Of a DNA stretch of 64,000 bases, positions 53,526 through 64,000 are shown piece by piece. The stretch's first letter is position 1. Each line of letters starts with the position of its first letter. The notes below the pieces were generated by a model. The model was not told where the DNA came from. It did no database searches and worked only from the letters and a program-made list of their open reading frames with translations. Source of the stretch: Massospora cicadina. Its lineage: Eukaryota; Entomophthoromycota; Entomophthoromycetes; Entomophthorales; Entomophthoraceae. Position numbers and translations under genes: made by a program. The stretch lies in the NCBI GenBank assembly GCA_022478985.1, contig JAKSZP010009239.1, positions 124,001 to 188,000 of the forward strand, read 5' to 3'.

Positions 53526-55781
53526 TCAGTGCTGGAAGGTAGGGCCAGTCCGGTCCCCTGTCCTGTATGAACAGTGGAGCACCCTCCATAAGGTGTTGGA
53601 CACCTTTGCTGACAGGATGGGGTGATAGACGTCCTTCCACAATTCCTTAAGGTCAAATCTCACGGAGGGAGGGAGGAGCTCAAGGAGTCTTGGGCGGATG
53701 GGAGGACGATCTTGGGGGTTGAGGCGAGTTGTGACAACTTGTCCATTGTGCACAATTGCATGGCGACGTGGGCTGAGGCCAGGGCCTTCCCTTCTGTATG
53801 GGAAGGCATGGTGGATCCGCGCGCCTACTCGTTTCAGGGCAAGGAGAGCCTGGTTCCAGTAGGGGGATGAGGATGGTTTTAGGCGATGGCCTGGGTGGTT
53901 TGTGAGCCACTCCCCTAATGAGGTCAGAGATGCTCTAGGAAGACACAGAGCTGCTGACACTGACTGGCGGAGGGCGGGCGCCCATTGGGGCATGGGGGTC
54001 GCATCCCAGCAGACAATCGGCCATAAGAACTTCAGGAAGATTGTGGTGGCGTGGGATCGCGTGTCCAGAAGCCCTAGGCCCCCTTCATTGCAGGGTCGGG
54101 AAATGGTTGAGAGGGCCATTGGTGGATGGTTTGAGCCCCAGATCCAACAGCGGAGGAGTACATTAAGCCGCGTATAAAAGGCATCTGTGAATGGGCAGAC
54201 GTGCGCTAGGAACCAGACTTTGGAGAGAAGGAACACATTGGCCATCAGAGCTCGACCCTGGGGGGTGATGTGCCGCCGGTTCCAGCTGGCAATCCTGGAG
54301 TTGACTGCTGCAAGGAGCAAGTCCTCATTGTCTTTTAGCGCAGCTCCTTGTTGGTTGGTGAGAACGCCCAGGTGACGGAAGGTACCGCGCTCAGGTTCAA
54401 TACCAAATGGTGGGGGGAAGGTGGGGGAGCCGACCTGCACAACTGTTGTCTTGGAGGTGTTGACCATGGCGTTGGACGCCTTGGTGTACCTCTCAATGGT
54501 CACAGCAGCGAGGGCAACATCCCCAGGGCAGCCAAATGCAATGGCAGTGTCATCTGCAAATGCCATGGTGCGTGTGGGGGCTTTACCTGGGACCAGAATC
54601 CCTGTTAGCTTGTCCTGTAAGGAGGCCAAGAGGGGGTCAAGGGTGATGTTAAAAAGGATAGGGCTCAGGGGGTCCCCTTGCCGGAGACCTTGTCCAACTG
54701 GTACTGCCACTGTAAAACCCATTGGCGCCAGGACTCTGGTGTGGAGCTGGTCATAGAGCGCTGAATTCCAGCGCCTAGCTGCGGGTGGGAGATGGAAGCG
54801 GGCCAGGGAAGCATCAATATACTTCCAGGCTACCCGATCATATGCTTTCTCCATATCCAGGAGAGCCACAAAGCCATTCACCTTACGAGAGTTAGCAGTC
54901 AAAGTCACGTGAAGGTCATTATAGTTGTCCCATAACGACCTCCCCGGAATAAAATCGTACTCAGATGGGGAGAGGCGAGGTGACACCCATTTGGTGATGC
55001 GGTTGGCCAGAAGCTTCGTGAAGAGCTTGTGGTCTGTGTTGATCAACGCTATGGGGCGCCAGTTCGCCAGGTTCTCACGGTCTGACTTCTTGTGAATGAG
55101 GGTCGTGATTGAGCCTCTGGAGTCGGGGAGGACCTCGCCATTCACCAAGAGTGCAGCGAAGAGGTCGCGGAGGGTTCTGGCTATCACTGCAGGTTCCAGA
55201 AGGTACACCTCAAAGGGTATTCCGTCTGGGCCTGGGGCTTTAAGCCGTGGGGATTTCAGAAGGGTTTCCATCACCTCCTGGATGGAAATAGGCGCCAGTA
55301 GAGCCTCATCAGCCCGTGGGTCAATGGGCGGCTCTGGAGCCCGCCTCAGGAAGTCTTGGATGTCCGATGGGTCCACCTGGGTGGCATGGAAGAGGCTGGA
55401 GTAGAAGCGGTGTAGTTCCTGCGTGATTTCCTCCTTGTCTGAAGTGGTTGTAGTGCCAATCTTCAGTGCAGTAATATCCTGCGCTGTTGACCGGGCTTTC
55501 TGTTTCTGAAAGAAGAAGCGGGTGGGGCGTTCCCATTGAGCATAGTAACGAGATGTTGTAAAGTTTGCTGCCGTTCTTCCTTCAGTGTGAGCTCCAAGCG
55601 GAGTGCTTCCTGCGCCGCTTCCCAGTCTTCCAACCATCTGGGAGAGGGCGAAGGCTGGCAGTTTCGCTCTAGAATTCTGATTCTGGCTTCCGCCCTTTTG
55701 ACTCTGGCGCGAGCTGCAGTCATCTGGGCTTTTGCACAGTTGTAAGCAACGCGGGTGATGCCCTCCTTGGTCACCGCCCAT
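53526..55781 (-). CDS. LINE ORF2, reverse transcriptase part (751 codons open)
   Basis: RT motifs in order on the minus strand: SPRLKAPGPDGIPFEVYLLE; GSITTLIHKKSDRENLANWR and PIALINTDHKLFTKLLANR; GFVALLDMEKAYDRVAWKY; VPVGQGLRQGDPLSPILFN; and TMAFADDTAIAF, with the catalytic FADD at 54549-54560. TFRHLGVLT follows as the thumb-side motif. All catalytic Asps are present. The first 80 or so codons of this frame are out of register: the overlapping frame at 55463-55774 (WEAAQEALRLELTLKEE) looks like the true linker, so a frameshift lies near 55535. Makes cDNA at the nicked target. Confidence 0.9.
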   Translation of the reverse strand: MGGDQGGHHPRCLQLCKSPDDCSSRQSQKGGSQNQNSRAKLPAFALSQMVGRLGSGAGSTPLGAHTEGRTAANFTTSRYYAQWERPTRFFFQKQKARSTAQDITALKIGTTTTSDKEEITQELHRFYSSLFHATQVDPSDIQDFLRRAPEPPIDPRADEALLAPISIQEVMETLLKSPRLKAPGPDGIPFEVYLLEPAVIARTLRDLFAALLVNGEVLPDSRGSITTLIHKKSDRENLANWRPIALINTDHKLFTKLLANRITKWVSPRLSPSEYDFIPGRSLWDNYNDLHVTLTANSRKVNGFVALLDMEKAYDRVAWKYIDASLARFHLPPAARRWNSALYDQLHTRVLAPMGFTVAVPVGQGLRQGDPLSPILFNITLDPLLASLQDKLTGILVPGKAPTRTMAFADDTAIAFGCPGDVALAAVTIERYTKASNAMVNTSKTTVVQVGSPTFPPPFGIEPERGTFRHLGVLTNQQGAALKDNEDLLLAAVNSRIASWNRRHITPQGRALMANVFLLSKVWFLAHVCPFTDAFYTRLNVLLRCWIWGSNHPPMALSTISRPCNEGGLGLLDTRSHATTIFLKFLWPIVCWDATPMPQWAPALRQSVSAALCLPRASLTSLGEWLTNHPGHRLKPSSSPYWNQALLALKRVGARIHHAFPYRREGPGLSPRRHAIVHNGQVVTTRLNPQDRPPIRPRLLELLPPSVRFDLKELWKDVYHPILSAKVSNTLWRVLHCSYRTGDRTGPTFQH

Positions 55782-55793
55782 TTAGCCTTGTGG

Positions 55794-56664
55794 TCAAGCA
55801 GGTGGGGTGGGGGAGGTGAGAGTCTCCCGGATGGTCATAGACAGCTTCTCCTTAGTGAAGGGGTTGTTGAGAAGAGCTGGGGCAACCCTAGGCCAGAACC
55901 TATGCGACGGTCTAAGTGTGGTGGTGAGGACAACGGTGAGTGACCTGTGATCACTCAGATGGTTGTCACGAGAGATGGGAGAGGAGACGCGGCCAATTAG
56001 CAGGGGGCCAATCAGTGCCATATCTATGCGTGACGCTGACTGGAAAGCTCCTCCATCATACTGGATCCTAGTCATGCAACCTAGGCCAGACGCGGAGGGT
56101 GGAAGCGCATCTATAGAGCCACTCAGGCGAAGGAAATCCTGGAGGCGACTTGATCCAGGGCGTTCCTTTGCTGCAGGGGTAAGAGTCACGGACGCGACTT
56201 ATGGTTGTGTTGAATTTCCTAAGAGGACTGTATTCCGTTGGAGATTGAGTTGGAGGAGCTCTTCCAAGAGCCGATTTTGCTCCTGACCTGCATTAGGCAG
56301 GTAGATGCTTGCAGCGAAGAAGGAGAAGTCAGGAGTGGTGAGTTTGGCCAGTATGAGGCGGCCACCTAGATATTGTGAAAAAGAATGGGTTTTAACCCGG
56401 GGATTCAAAACAATAAGGGCGGCATGGTTTGTCCAGAAGGAGTTGCCTCCAAACTGTTCATTCCATGCAGATTGTTCGTGGGGGAGGATATGGGGCTCCT
56501 GGACAGCAGCGATGTCAATTTGTGCTGACCTGAAGTTTCGGAGGAGGCGGGCTCTCCGCTTAAAGTCCCGCAACCCATTTGCATTGATGGTTTGCAGGGC
56601 CAGGGTGCTGCCATGGGGACTCATAGCTGTTCCCCTCCATGTCCTGGGGGTTGCCAGCGCTTAA
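55794..56664 (-). pseudogene. LINE ORF2, APE-type endonuclease
   Basis: 56199-56624 reads TINANGLRDFKRRARLLRNF, AVQEPH with the catalytic Glu, and AASIYLPN. The expected G-D-F-N-T-T motif is hit by a frameshift near 56200: it appears only as FNTTISR in another frame. 55794-56189 continues in the original frame with LQDFLRLSGSIDA, SASRIDMALIG and NHLSDHRSLTVVL, giving the R-I-D and S-D-H motifs. The enzyme nicks the target DNA to start insertion. All three ORF2 blocks share one frame. Confidence 0.85.
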
Positions 56665-56788
56665 ACCTGCTGCTGTGAGGCGGCTAGTTTTGAGTCCTTT
56701 AGCTTGACTATTAGCTGCAATCCGTGAGGAGCGTCGAGGGTTCTGAGGGGAAGGAGAGGGTGGGGGGCGGAGGACCCAGTAAGCCAGC

Positions 56789-57907
56789 CTAGGATGCTGC
56801 CCCGCTCCGTTGCAGGGGAAGGACCTGAGGGTGCTCAATGGTGACCTCCGCGGTGTCCCCATTTGATGAGTCTGAGTCCATATTCACTTCCTCCAACACT
56901 GCAAAGGATCTGCGCGAAATGGACTGTGGGGTTGGGGTAGGACTCTTTGAGGTGGCACTTCTACCGCAGGCCGCGAGTTGCCAGTCCATGCTGGTGGGCA
57001 TAGCTCCATTGGGAGCTGAGGGTTGATGCGATAAATCGCTGGTGGAGGTTGGTGGGGGTGCCGCGGAGCCCTGAGTGGGGGTGGCTGACGAGGGGCACCC
57101 TGTGGGAGATGCCTTGCGCTTGGTGAGAGAGGGAGTTGACTCTGGGAGATTGGAGGGGGTGCCCATTGGAAGGGGGGCATGAGCGCGAAGGTATCCCATA
57201 CCAATAGTGGGGTTAGCTGTTTCAACTGCTAGGCGTAAGGCCTCAGGGGACAGGTCTTGAACGGGAACCCATTGTGTGGGTTGTGGAATTGCTGCTGCAG
57301 CCACGTGGGATCGTTTTTGGCCTGGTTTAGGCCCCTGGGTGGTGGCTAAGAGGGCTTGTTTTCGAGCTGTGCAGCCACTATACAAGTGTCCAAGGGCGTT
57401 ACACCATGAACACCGGGGGCGCGCCTGATCAGGGTCGACAAAGAAGATCTCAGGGCATGCCCCAACTACCGGCACACGAGGAATAACCTCAATGTTGCGG
57501 GATACAGTGGGGGAGGGGATGAACGACGCCCTAGCAGTGCGAGCTCTTTGAGTGGGAGCATAGTAAGAGGGGACGCTAAAGTCCACTGAAAGAACAGACA
57601 CAAACTCCATTAAACCACGATGGAGTGCCAGTTTAAGAGACTCAGGATCAACAGTCGTTGGTAGGTTGGAAAAAGTAACCCATGAAATTTTCTCCAGGTG
57701 AGAGCGTGTGCAGGAGATGCGAAGAGATCCGCGTGGAATAATGACCTGGAGGGTGGCAGCATGGTCAGCAAGGGCAGCTTCAGTGAAGCCCACATCGATG
57801 TAGTGGCCCTCCACTGATTCATGGAAGGTGGTGTTAATAGGGAATGTCTCCGCAATCGCTGCAAAGTATGAGAAGTAATCCTCTGTATAGAATTCAACAG
57901 GGTTATG
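56789..57907 (-). pseudogene. LINE ORF1, RNA-binding half with CCHC knuckle
   Basis: The frame at 56789-57814, read together with a few codons upstream (YYGHNPVEFYTEDYFSYF), gives GHYIDVGFTEAALADHAATL, then WVTFSNLPTTVDPESLKLAL. This has the look of an RRM-like fold: two short strands around a G/N-L-P core. The knuckle CSWCNALGHLYSGC at 57371-57412 is a perfect C-x2-C-x4-H-x4-C. The tail is Pro/Ser/Thr-rich. ORF1 binds the element RNA. The F copies carry the same RRM-like and knuckle order. Confidence 0.8.
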
Positions 57908-59381
57908 CCCATAATAAAGGCGAATTGCGTGGAGAGGGTTGAGCGAGGTAGAGCTTTTTGCGCTCTAGTTTCGGCCCATTTCTTCTTAACATCAGCAATT
58001 AAAGCCACTTCACGGGGATCAGCTTTGGGTAGCGTTAGTGCCAGAGGTTTTTGCCACGCCCCAGTGGCTCCTTTGGTACGTTTGTGTTTGCTTTGGGCTG
58101 CAATTGCAGGTTGAGTGTGAGCTGGTGGTTTAAACAAGTTTGCGGAGTTCCCTTGTTTCCGGAATGTTACAGCAGTTGTTGGCGTCATACTAAATTGAGG
58201 GGCGGTTTGTTGGGTCTCGCTAAATTGGGGAGGCCCATCCAGATTGGAATTAACTCCAGCCAGTTGGGAGGGGGAGATGTTTCATCACCATCATAATCTA
58301 TTTGGGTAAATTCAGCCCGAGTATTTGCTGTGATTTCGTGGGCAAAACTCACTGGCTGATTGGTGAATTGGTCGTTTTCAGCATATTGAGATAAAGTGCC
58401 GACTTGAGAAGTGCCGATTATGGGGTTTAAATGGGACGGGTGAGATTGGAACTGGTGTGAAGTTCCAAAATCTGAACCATTTAAATTCCCATTGGGAAGA
58501 GTAGATTGTCCCAATTTGGTGCTTAGTGAACCAGAATGTGCAGCTAATCCAACCTTACATCCGAGGGTTTGGGGGCCAGGTGATTGTTGGTCCTCACTAA
58601 ATTGGGGAGTCCCATCCAGATTGGAATTAACTCCAGCCAATTGGGAGGAGGGCGATGTTTCATCACCATCCCAATTTATTTGGGTAAATTCAGCCCGAGT
58701 ATTTGCTGTGATTTCGTGGGCAAAACTCATTAGCTGATTGGTGAATTGGTCGTTTTCAGCATATTGAGATAAAGTGCTGACTTGAGAAGTGCCGATTATG
58801 GGGTTTAAATGGGACGGGTGAGATTGGAACTGGTGTGAAGTTCCAAAATCCGAACCATTTGAATCCTCATTGGGAAGAGTAGATTGTCCCAATTTGGTGC
58901 TTAGTGAACCAGAATGTGCGGCTAATCCAACCTTACATCTGAGGATTTGGGGGCCAGGTAGCTGGGTATCGCCCCTCATGGAGGGAGCCAGAAACACGGT
59001 GTCAGCAATAATAGATGGGGCTGAATTAGCTGACACAATGGGGGAGGTGAATGTCTGGATGGGCTGAGTTGCATTCAACTGAGCAGACGCCATTAAAACA
59101 GCGTGGGTGATGGCCTCCTTGGTTGGAGGGGGCCCAGCGGGTTGGTGGGAGGCAGCGCACACAGAGCTGTTAGGCGTGCAGGTTGCAGAAGTGCGATCAG
59201 GTGAACTGGCGCTAGTTGGAGTAGCTCCAGGTTGGGGGGTGGTGCCTGCTTTCATGGCTGCTGCTTGAGAGCGGGTGATTCTGGTTGACCCTGAGGTGGG
59301 TAACCGAGGGTTGCTTCGTTTGGGGGTGGTGCTGGCTCGTTTGGCATAGCCTGTGGGTTCTTTTGCGGGGTTTCCCGCCAT
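57610..59381 (-). pseudogene. LINE ORF1, N-terminal half with a 126-residue tandem duplication
   Basis: The start ATG at 59381 reads MAGNPAKEPTGYAKRAST after a leader of about 90 bases; the region is basic, then Ser/Thr/Gln-rich and probably disordered. A segment is duplicated in tandem: about 58587-58960 and 58210-58586 on the plus axis share CKVGLAAHSGSLSTKLGQST and HEITANTRAEFTQI. A one-base deletion in the lower copy, near 58271, throws the 398-codon frame out. The true frame continues at 57610-58188, starting about MTPTTAVTFRKQG, and shifts once more near 57905. Confidence 0.75.
58210..58960. repeat. 378-bp tandem duplication inside LINE ORF1
   Basis: Start-to-start spacing is 377 bases in the plus sequence, and 378 once the one-base deletion is restored, i.e. 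126 codons. The two units are close to 90-95% alike by eye. Confidence 0.85.
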
Positions 59382-59472
59382 ATTTGCTAATAGTTTTCGT
59401 AAATCTCTTTAGTGGAGCTAAATTACAGGCTGAATTGATTTTTGAAAAGTGATGCTTAGCAGAAAGAGATTC

Positions 59473-59487
59473 CAATGAAATGGCAGC
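59473..59487. repeat. Target-site duplication of the LINE, right copy
   Basis: CAATGAAATGGCAGC, identical to 53010-53024. Confidence 0.9.
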
Positions 59488-61790
59488 TTTTGCCATTGAA
59501 TTAACCATCGTTGTCTCATTAGCAAATGGTCTTTCTCATCCTGGATAGGACTCTGTTGTTGGAAATCCTCAAGACCTAAAATGGAAAGAGTTGGAAAACG
59601 TATCCCTAATGTTTTCCTCTTGATCCCAGTGAACTAACCATGTTTGGCAAGTGACTTGCTTAGGTAATGGGATTTGTTACCCATTAAGGCAGGTCGTAGC
59701 CAAACTGATCTAATTTCTAGTTTCAGGTGGCATCACTCGTCTCACAACTTGATCCTTAAATTTCCAATCTGTCAGTGATGAAACCTGACCAATCCCATTC
59801 TTTATACCTGAGAGTTAATCATTGATCAACTAAAAGATGCTCCTATTTTGTTGGCTCTCTGTAAAATTTAGACCTTAAGCATTCACCCAGAGCAAATCTC
59901 AGAGGATCTGACCCAGGCGAATTAGCTAAAATCCCCCAAACATTGTTACCCCAAAATCAGGGTCAACTGATATTTAATTCACTTCGCATTAGGAATTTTC
60001 CCCTAGAGACCCCTGGTAATCTAGTTGGCTGGTAATTTGGGTAAAAATCCCAACACATCCCCCATCCTGCCTAGATTTCCAGTAAGAAAAGGATCAAAAC
60101 AGGAGAACACCACTTTAAACACTCAGTCAAATACTTCTTTTGATCAAGCAGAGTACAATCAAGCAGTACTCAACTCTTCTCAGGACGACCTTCAGCATGC
60201 TGCTCTTTTTTTCTTCCTCCTTGCTACCACCTACTCAGAGCGCAGTTTCTCATGATCTTCTGTCATGCGGGGCTGATTGATTTACTCATGACAATATTAA
60301 TCTCAGGATCCAGTTTTCTCCCCATCAGGGCATATGACTCCTTGTCATATTTAGGATTTTTTAGTCCAGCTTCCTCAATTTAACTGATTTCCTCCTCATC
60401 CTAGACAGGAGATTCTTGCCATTAATGTTCATTTTGTGGCGCATTTAAGAATGCTCATTTGTATTCTCCCTTATTATTTTCTCATAATAACTCTTGGCTC
60501 ATATCATTCTTAATTCTTCTCTGGAGAGCTTATCCCATTATTTTGAGATTAATTGCACCAAAATTAGAGCTTAATTTATTTTAGAGTGCATAAAGTCAAC
60601 TATCATATAAGCCTGACATCCCCCTCTCATTCAGTTCATATGTCAAATTCTGAGTCTCAGTACCAACAACTGCTTAATAGCATGTCTGATAAAGACCTTC
60701 AGATCTTTTAGCTGATGAGTCAATCTGCGCGATGGTGACTCTTATATGATCCTTCCAAATCATACTCCCAGTCAAGTACCCATGGCCAGTGCTTCTGTAG
60801 AATTTATTGGAAATGGTAACCAACCCCAATGAGATCAGTTAGAAATTGTCTTGAACGACTCATAACCAATCCTTCCACTGTCATCAATTCCTGAGTTAGA
60901 TTTTGAGACTTTCCTGAATTCAGCTCCATTCTTAGATTCCCTTACCATCATCATCAAACCTCCTGAAGCAAGTTCTCCTCTCTCAATTGTTTGTTCCTCT
61001 CTGGACTGGACTTGCTTCCAGAGTTCCTCTTCTGACTTGGACAGTATTACAAGCCAGCTGGTTTGGCCACCAAACTAACCATCGGAAACAGTGAACATTT
61101 TTAGCTCCCCTATGCAGAATTAAGGGCCCAAGTAACTGATGCTTTGTCCATAGCTCTGTACTCCTTATATCTTGAAAACATCCTAGATCAAGATATTGCA
61201 GCCTATGCTCTTTTCTTTGCTGGCCAAGTTCTTTGAAGTTTGTTCACGAATCTTCCAACCTCTCCTGGCTTTCATTGCTCATTCTGCTTCAGCTTCCAAG
61301 AGGCTCATAGTCATCATCTACAGGATCTCATTCACTCCTTGCAAGACTATCTCATTTCTGGTTCATCACATCAGTATCTTCAACTTATGGCTTTATTAGG
61401 GGGCATGATTTAAAAACCCCCACAAAGTATCCCTTGCTCTATGCCGGCCTATATGTCCAATGTTCTTGACAAAACCTGTCAACAAGAACTCAAGACCAAT
61501 CTTCCAGCTCTGGTGCTATATTGGGATTACTCAGGGTTATTCGCTGACTGCCTCTTCTTGTTCTGTTGCTTCCCTCTTGCTCCAAGGTATCACATTTGGA
61601 ATGTTCTGACATTTTCATTTCTCTTCATTTAGTAACATTCTCACAGGGATTAGCATTGGCTCAACAAAAATGGTTTTGAATAGGTCTATCCCTCTCTAGC
61701 ATCTAATCTCACATAGATTTATTGGGTTGCTTACTCCTACTGCAATCCATCCTCCCCCAAAAAGGCGACATAAGTGAAATCATCCCCTCG
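59488..61790 (+). pseudogene. Unassigned gag-like remnant, right side of the LINE target
   Basis: Frames at 60025-60255, 61196-61399 and 61441-61632 and a helical reading near 61140-61390 (DALSIALYSLYLENILDQDI) suggest a structural protein. The 60025 frame starts with TTG directly after a stop, so its start is not real. A possible ATG at about 60641 reads MSNSESQYQQLLNSMSDKDL before a stop. I recognise no domain, knuckle or LTR. Confidence 0.35.
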
Positions 61791-62455
61791 TCAAGGATAA
61801 ACAACAAAAAAATAAATTTTAATAAAATTATATTTCTATTTTCTATGCGTTTTAAAAATTTTATCCATAGATTTTATTAATCTTTTATTTTTTTCTTTTT
61901 TTATGGGGCTTGACCTTTTTTGGTTCAGTGGTCCATCTTTTTATTTTATTCCCCCAAACTGATTCCTAGGTATACTTAGACCTACCAGTTTTCTATGGTT
62001 AAGAGGTCTTATTCTTAAGACTTGTCCCTTTTATTTGGCTCAGCGGTCCTTTTTTGGACTTTACCAAATCATTAGGTCATAACCAAATTAATGGTTCAGC
62101 GGTCCTTCAAGAACTCTCTTTCGTCATTATTTTTTAATCAATTCATTGCTTTAAATACTTAGCGTGGATTCAATTTACTATCCTTCCATCCAAGATTCTC
62201 TAGATGGAGTTGGCGTCTGTCGCCATCTTAGCAATAATCTTGAATGGACTTAATCACAATGCATCCAACATCTTTCATCTCCCAAAACCATGCATATTTC
62301 AATAGGCAACTCTTTCGCCTATTCAGCATTCTGATAAGGCCAGTAAGTTCTTATTATCCATCATTTTTGCTCAAATTCCTTTTATTCAACGTAGTAACAA
62401 ATGCTTACAATTGCATTTTGATCAGGGTATCTGTTAATTGGTAAGGTACTGCTCA
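61791..62455. other. AT-rich stretch with three copies of GGYTCAGYGGTCC
   Basis: No gene. The 13-mer occurs at 61922-61934, 62037-62049 and 62093-62105, each followed by a T-rich run or TTC. This may be the LTR or 3' end of the element to the right, which is on the minus strand. Confidence 0.4.
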
Positions 62456-64000
62456 GCACTCATCCCCAAGGTTGATTCCACCACCTTTGATTAATCATTG
62501 GCAATGCGACCTTATTTGTGTATATAAATTCAAATGGTGTTTTTCCCATCGCCATATGATGACTTGTATTGTAGGCAAACATCACTGAACTAAGGTACGT
62601 TCCCCACATGGAAGTTCTTCCTGTGACCAGCTTCCTCAGCATAATGGCCAGCGTCCCATTGACTCGTTCTACCAGTCCGTTCATCTTTGTCATTAGGATA
62701 CAGACATTAATCTTTAAATTCCCATTATTTCATTTAATCATGGATCACATGAGATGTGAAATTTGTTCCATTGTCACTCAGCAGGACCTGCGGGCATCCA
62801 TGTTGGTATACTACTTGATCTAGGATAAACTACGCAGTGCTGGTATCATCTACTTTCACCAGGGCCTTTGTCTCAACCATTTTTAGTAAGATGGTTGATT
62901 GCAACTATGATGTACTTGACTCCCCCTTGCTCATTGTTAATGGTACCATCACATTGATGAACACCATATGCCAAGAATATCTAGGGCGGACCATTTGGTA
63001 TCTAGTCATATTCTTATGCGGCTTGTGCAACTGGCACTCCACACAGCAAGCCAGATAGTCTGTGACATTGTAGCTGATGGACTCCCAGTAGTACTAGAAA
63101 ATATGATCAGTCATTTTTCTTAGGCCTCCGCGCCCAACAACCAAATGAGTGGCTTGAATAATAGTCGCTCATTCTGATGGCTTTGGAAATATTAATCACT
63201 TCCCATTGATCACCTTTAAAACTTGTACATCCATGGTTTTCAGTATTTTTCATTGCTTTTCAAAGTGCAACTTGGATTTATCAGGGCTTATTCCCAATTT
63301 CATCATCAACCATTCTCTAAAATAGCTCATTCACCTGCTGGTATATCATCTGGGCCATTGGTAACAATGATAAGCCATCTGCATTCTGATGAGAAGATCC
63401 AGCTTGGTGGACCGTCGCATAATCATAAACCTGTAGCTTTAGTGCCCATCAATCCAGTCGTCCTTCTGATTCTCATAAATTGTGCAGCAAACTCAACAAG
63501 GAGTGGTCCATAACCACTTTGAAGTGCATTACACTAAAATACACCTGAAACTGTTTAAAGGCTTAAATTACTACAAGGCATTCACGCTCATTCATGGGGT
63601 AATTCCTCTCAGCAGCTAAGAGTGTCCAGCTCACATTTGTCACCAGATATTCATCCCCAAGTTCATCTACTTGGATCAATATGCGCCAATCGCCATCAGC
63701 AAAGCTCAGTTTGTATTATATCTTCTTGATCAAAATTCAGATATTTAAAATTTTGAGAATCTATTGAATACTAGCGTAATTCATTGAATGAACCCTGGTC
63801 TTCTTCACTCTAAATGAATCCTTTTTTCGGATTCTTCAGCAAATGGAAGAGGGGCTCAGAAATTCTTGCAAAATCCTAAATGAATCTTCTATAGTATCTG
63901 ACTATTCCAAGGAACACTTGGATATCTCAGACACTCTTCAGCACAGTCATCTATTTTATGGCTATTATCTTCTGGGTTTGCGGCTGCACTCCACTAGAGT
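62456..64000 (-). pseudogene. Element 8: Ty3/Gypsy pol (RT end, RNase H, integrase), cut by the window edge
   Basis: Integrase core at 62460-62693: MNGLVERVNGTLAIMLRKLV with the Glu, then FAYNTSHHMAMGKTPFEFIY. RNase H is at about 63380-63620: VVMDHSLLSLLHNL, LKLQVYDYATVHQAGSSHQN and ADGLSLLP, and upstream ERNYPMNERECLVVI. The RT end at about 63800-63940 reads IVRYYRRFI and FARISEPLFHLLKNPKKGF, the connection before RNase H. Near 62455 it shares GGATGAGTGC and following sequence with element 2, so this is a fuller member of that family. Many stops. Confidence 0.75.

Larger units (their letters stand above)
53025..59472 (-). mobile_element. Full-length LINE (two-ORF, endonuclease and RT)
   Basis: The element is bounded by CAATGAAATGGCAGC at 53010-53024 and 59473-59487, an exact 15-bp target duplication. 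Its minus-strand 3' end has CAATAAACATCGATG and an eight-A run next to the duplication; its 5' end has a leader of about 90 bases before the ORF1 ATG. ORF1 has a CCHC knuckle. ORF2 has an APE-type endonuclease, RT and a C-terminal C-x2-C motif. This architecture fits the Tad1/L1-like group of non-LTR elements. It has the longest open frame in the window (751 codons), so it is probably the youngest element, though frameshifts make this copy inactive. Confidence 0.9.

Noticed and set aside
53622..56664. Many plus-strand open frames of 60-120 residues opposite the LINE
   Set aside because: They mirror ORF2, whose RT and endonuclease motifs are clear on the minus strand; the higher G+C content there keeps other frames open.
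60025..60255. Gene starting MAGNLGKNP, resembling the LINE ORF1 start MAGNPAKEP
   Set aside because: The first codon is TTG directly after a stop, so the likeness of the first residues is not a real start; nothing further along aligns.

Overview
This window looks like transposon-packed eukaryotic DNA. I see no convincing host gene, tRNA or rRNA gene, spliced gene or CRISPR array. Nearly every interpretable stretch is a retrotransposon: Ty3/Gypsy LTR elements (two families with chromodomains), a small LTR-bounded (TRIM-like) element, one full-length LINE, several ORF1-only LINE relatives and two tRNA-headed SINEs. Most copies carry many stops and frameshifts. This composition, plus clear CpG decay between paired LTRs, suggests a large, CpG-methylated, repeat-rich genome. 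A fungus with an expanded genome (for example a rust or an early-diverging lineage such as Entomophthorales) is my best guess, at low confidence, because nothing here is taxonomically diagnostic.

Layout. 1-10736 (minus): element 1, a chromodomain Ty3/Gypsy element whose 3' LTR runs off the left edge; it is split by element 2 (4014-8948, minus), an internally deleted LTR element. 11200-21014 (plus): element 3, a second chromovirus, split by element 4 (12898-19415, plus), the best-preserved LTR element, with 415-bp LTRs, PBS, PPT and a 4/5 target duplication. 21850-22136: SINE copy 2. 22359-35553 (plus): element 5, a relative of element 4, split inside gag by element 6 (23332-29916, minus). 36700-38200: ORF1-only copy F1. 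About 40680-42120: 3' fragment of an element 1 relative. 42508-42804: SINE copy 1. 42964-46716: ORF1-only copies F2 and F3 head to head, forming a large inverted repeat. 46884-50690: gag/protease of element 7, split by an LTR-bounded miniature element (47037-48767). 50700-52612: F4. 53025-59472 (minus): full-length LINE with a 15-bp target duplication. 59490-61790: unassigned gag-like remnant. 62456-64000 (minus): pol of a Ty3/Gypsy element related to element 2, running off the right edge.

How the parts relate. Elements 2, 4, 5, 6 and 7 carry versions of one primer binding site, TGGTGCTCACTACAGGGGG, so they probably share a tRNA primer. Elements 4 and 5 carry a collagen-like Gly-X-Y run inside Gag, next to a predicted coiled coil, which I do not know from Gag proteins. 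The LINE, the ORF1-only F copies and the SINEs may form a dependency chain: F copies resemble the LINE in ORF1 and at both ends, and the SINE tail matches the tail of F4. Differences between the two LTRs of element 4 are mostly CpG to TpG or CpA, and several in-frame stops look like CGA to TGA changes.

All alignments were made by eye; boundaries given with 'about' are approximate.
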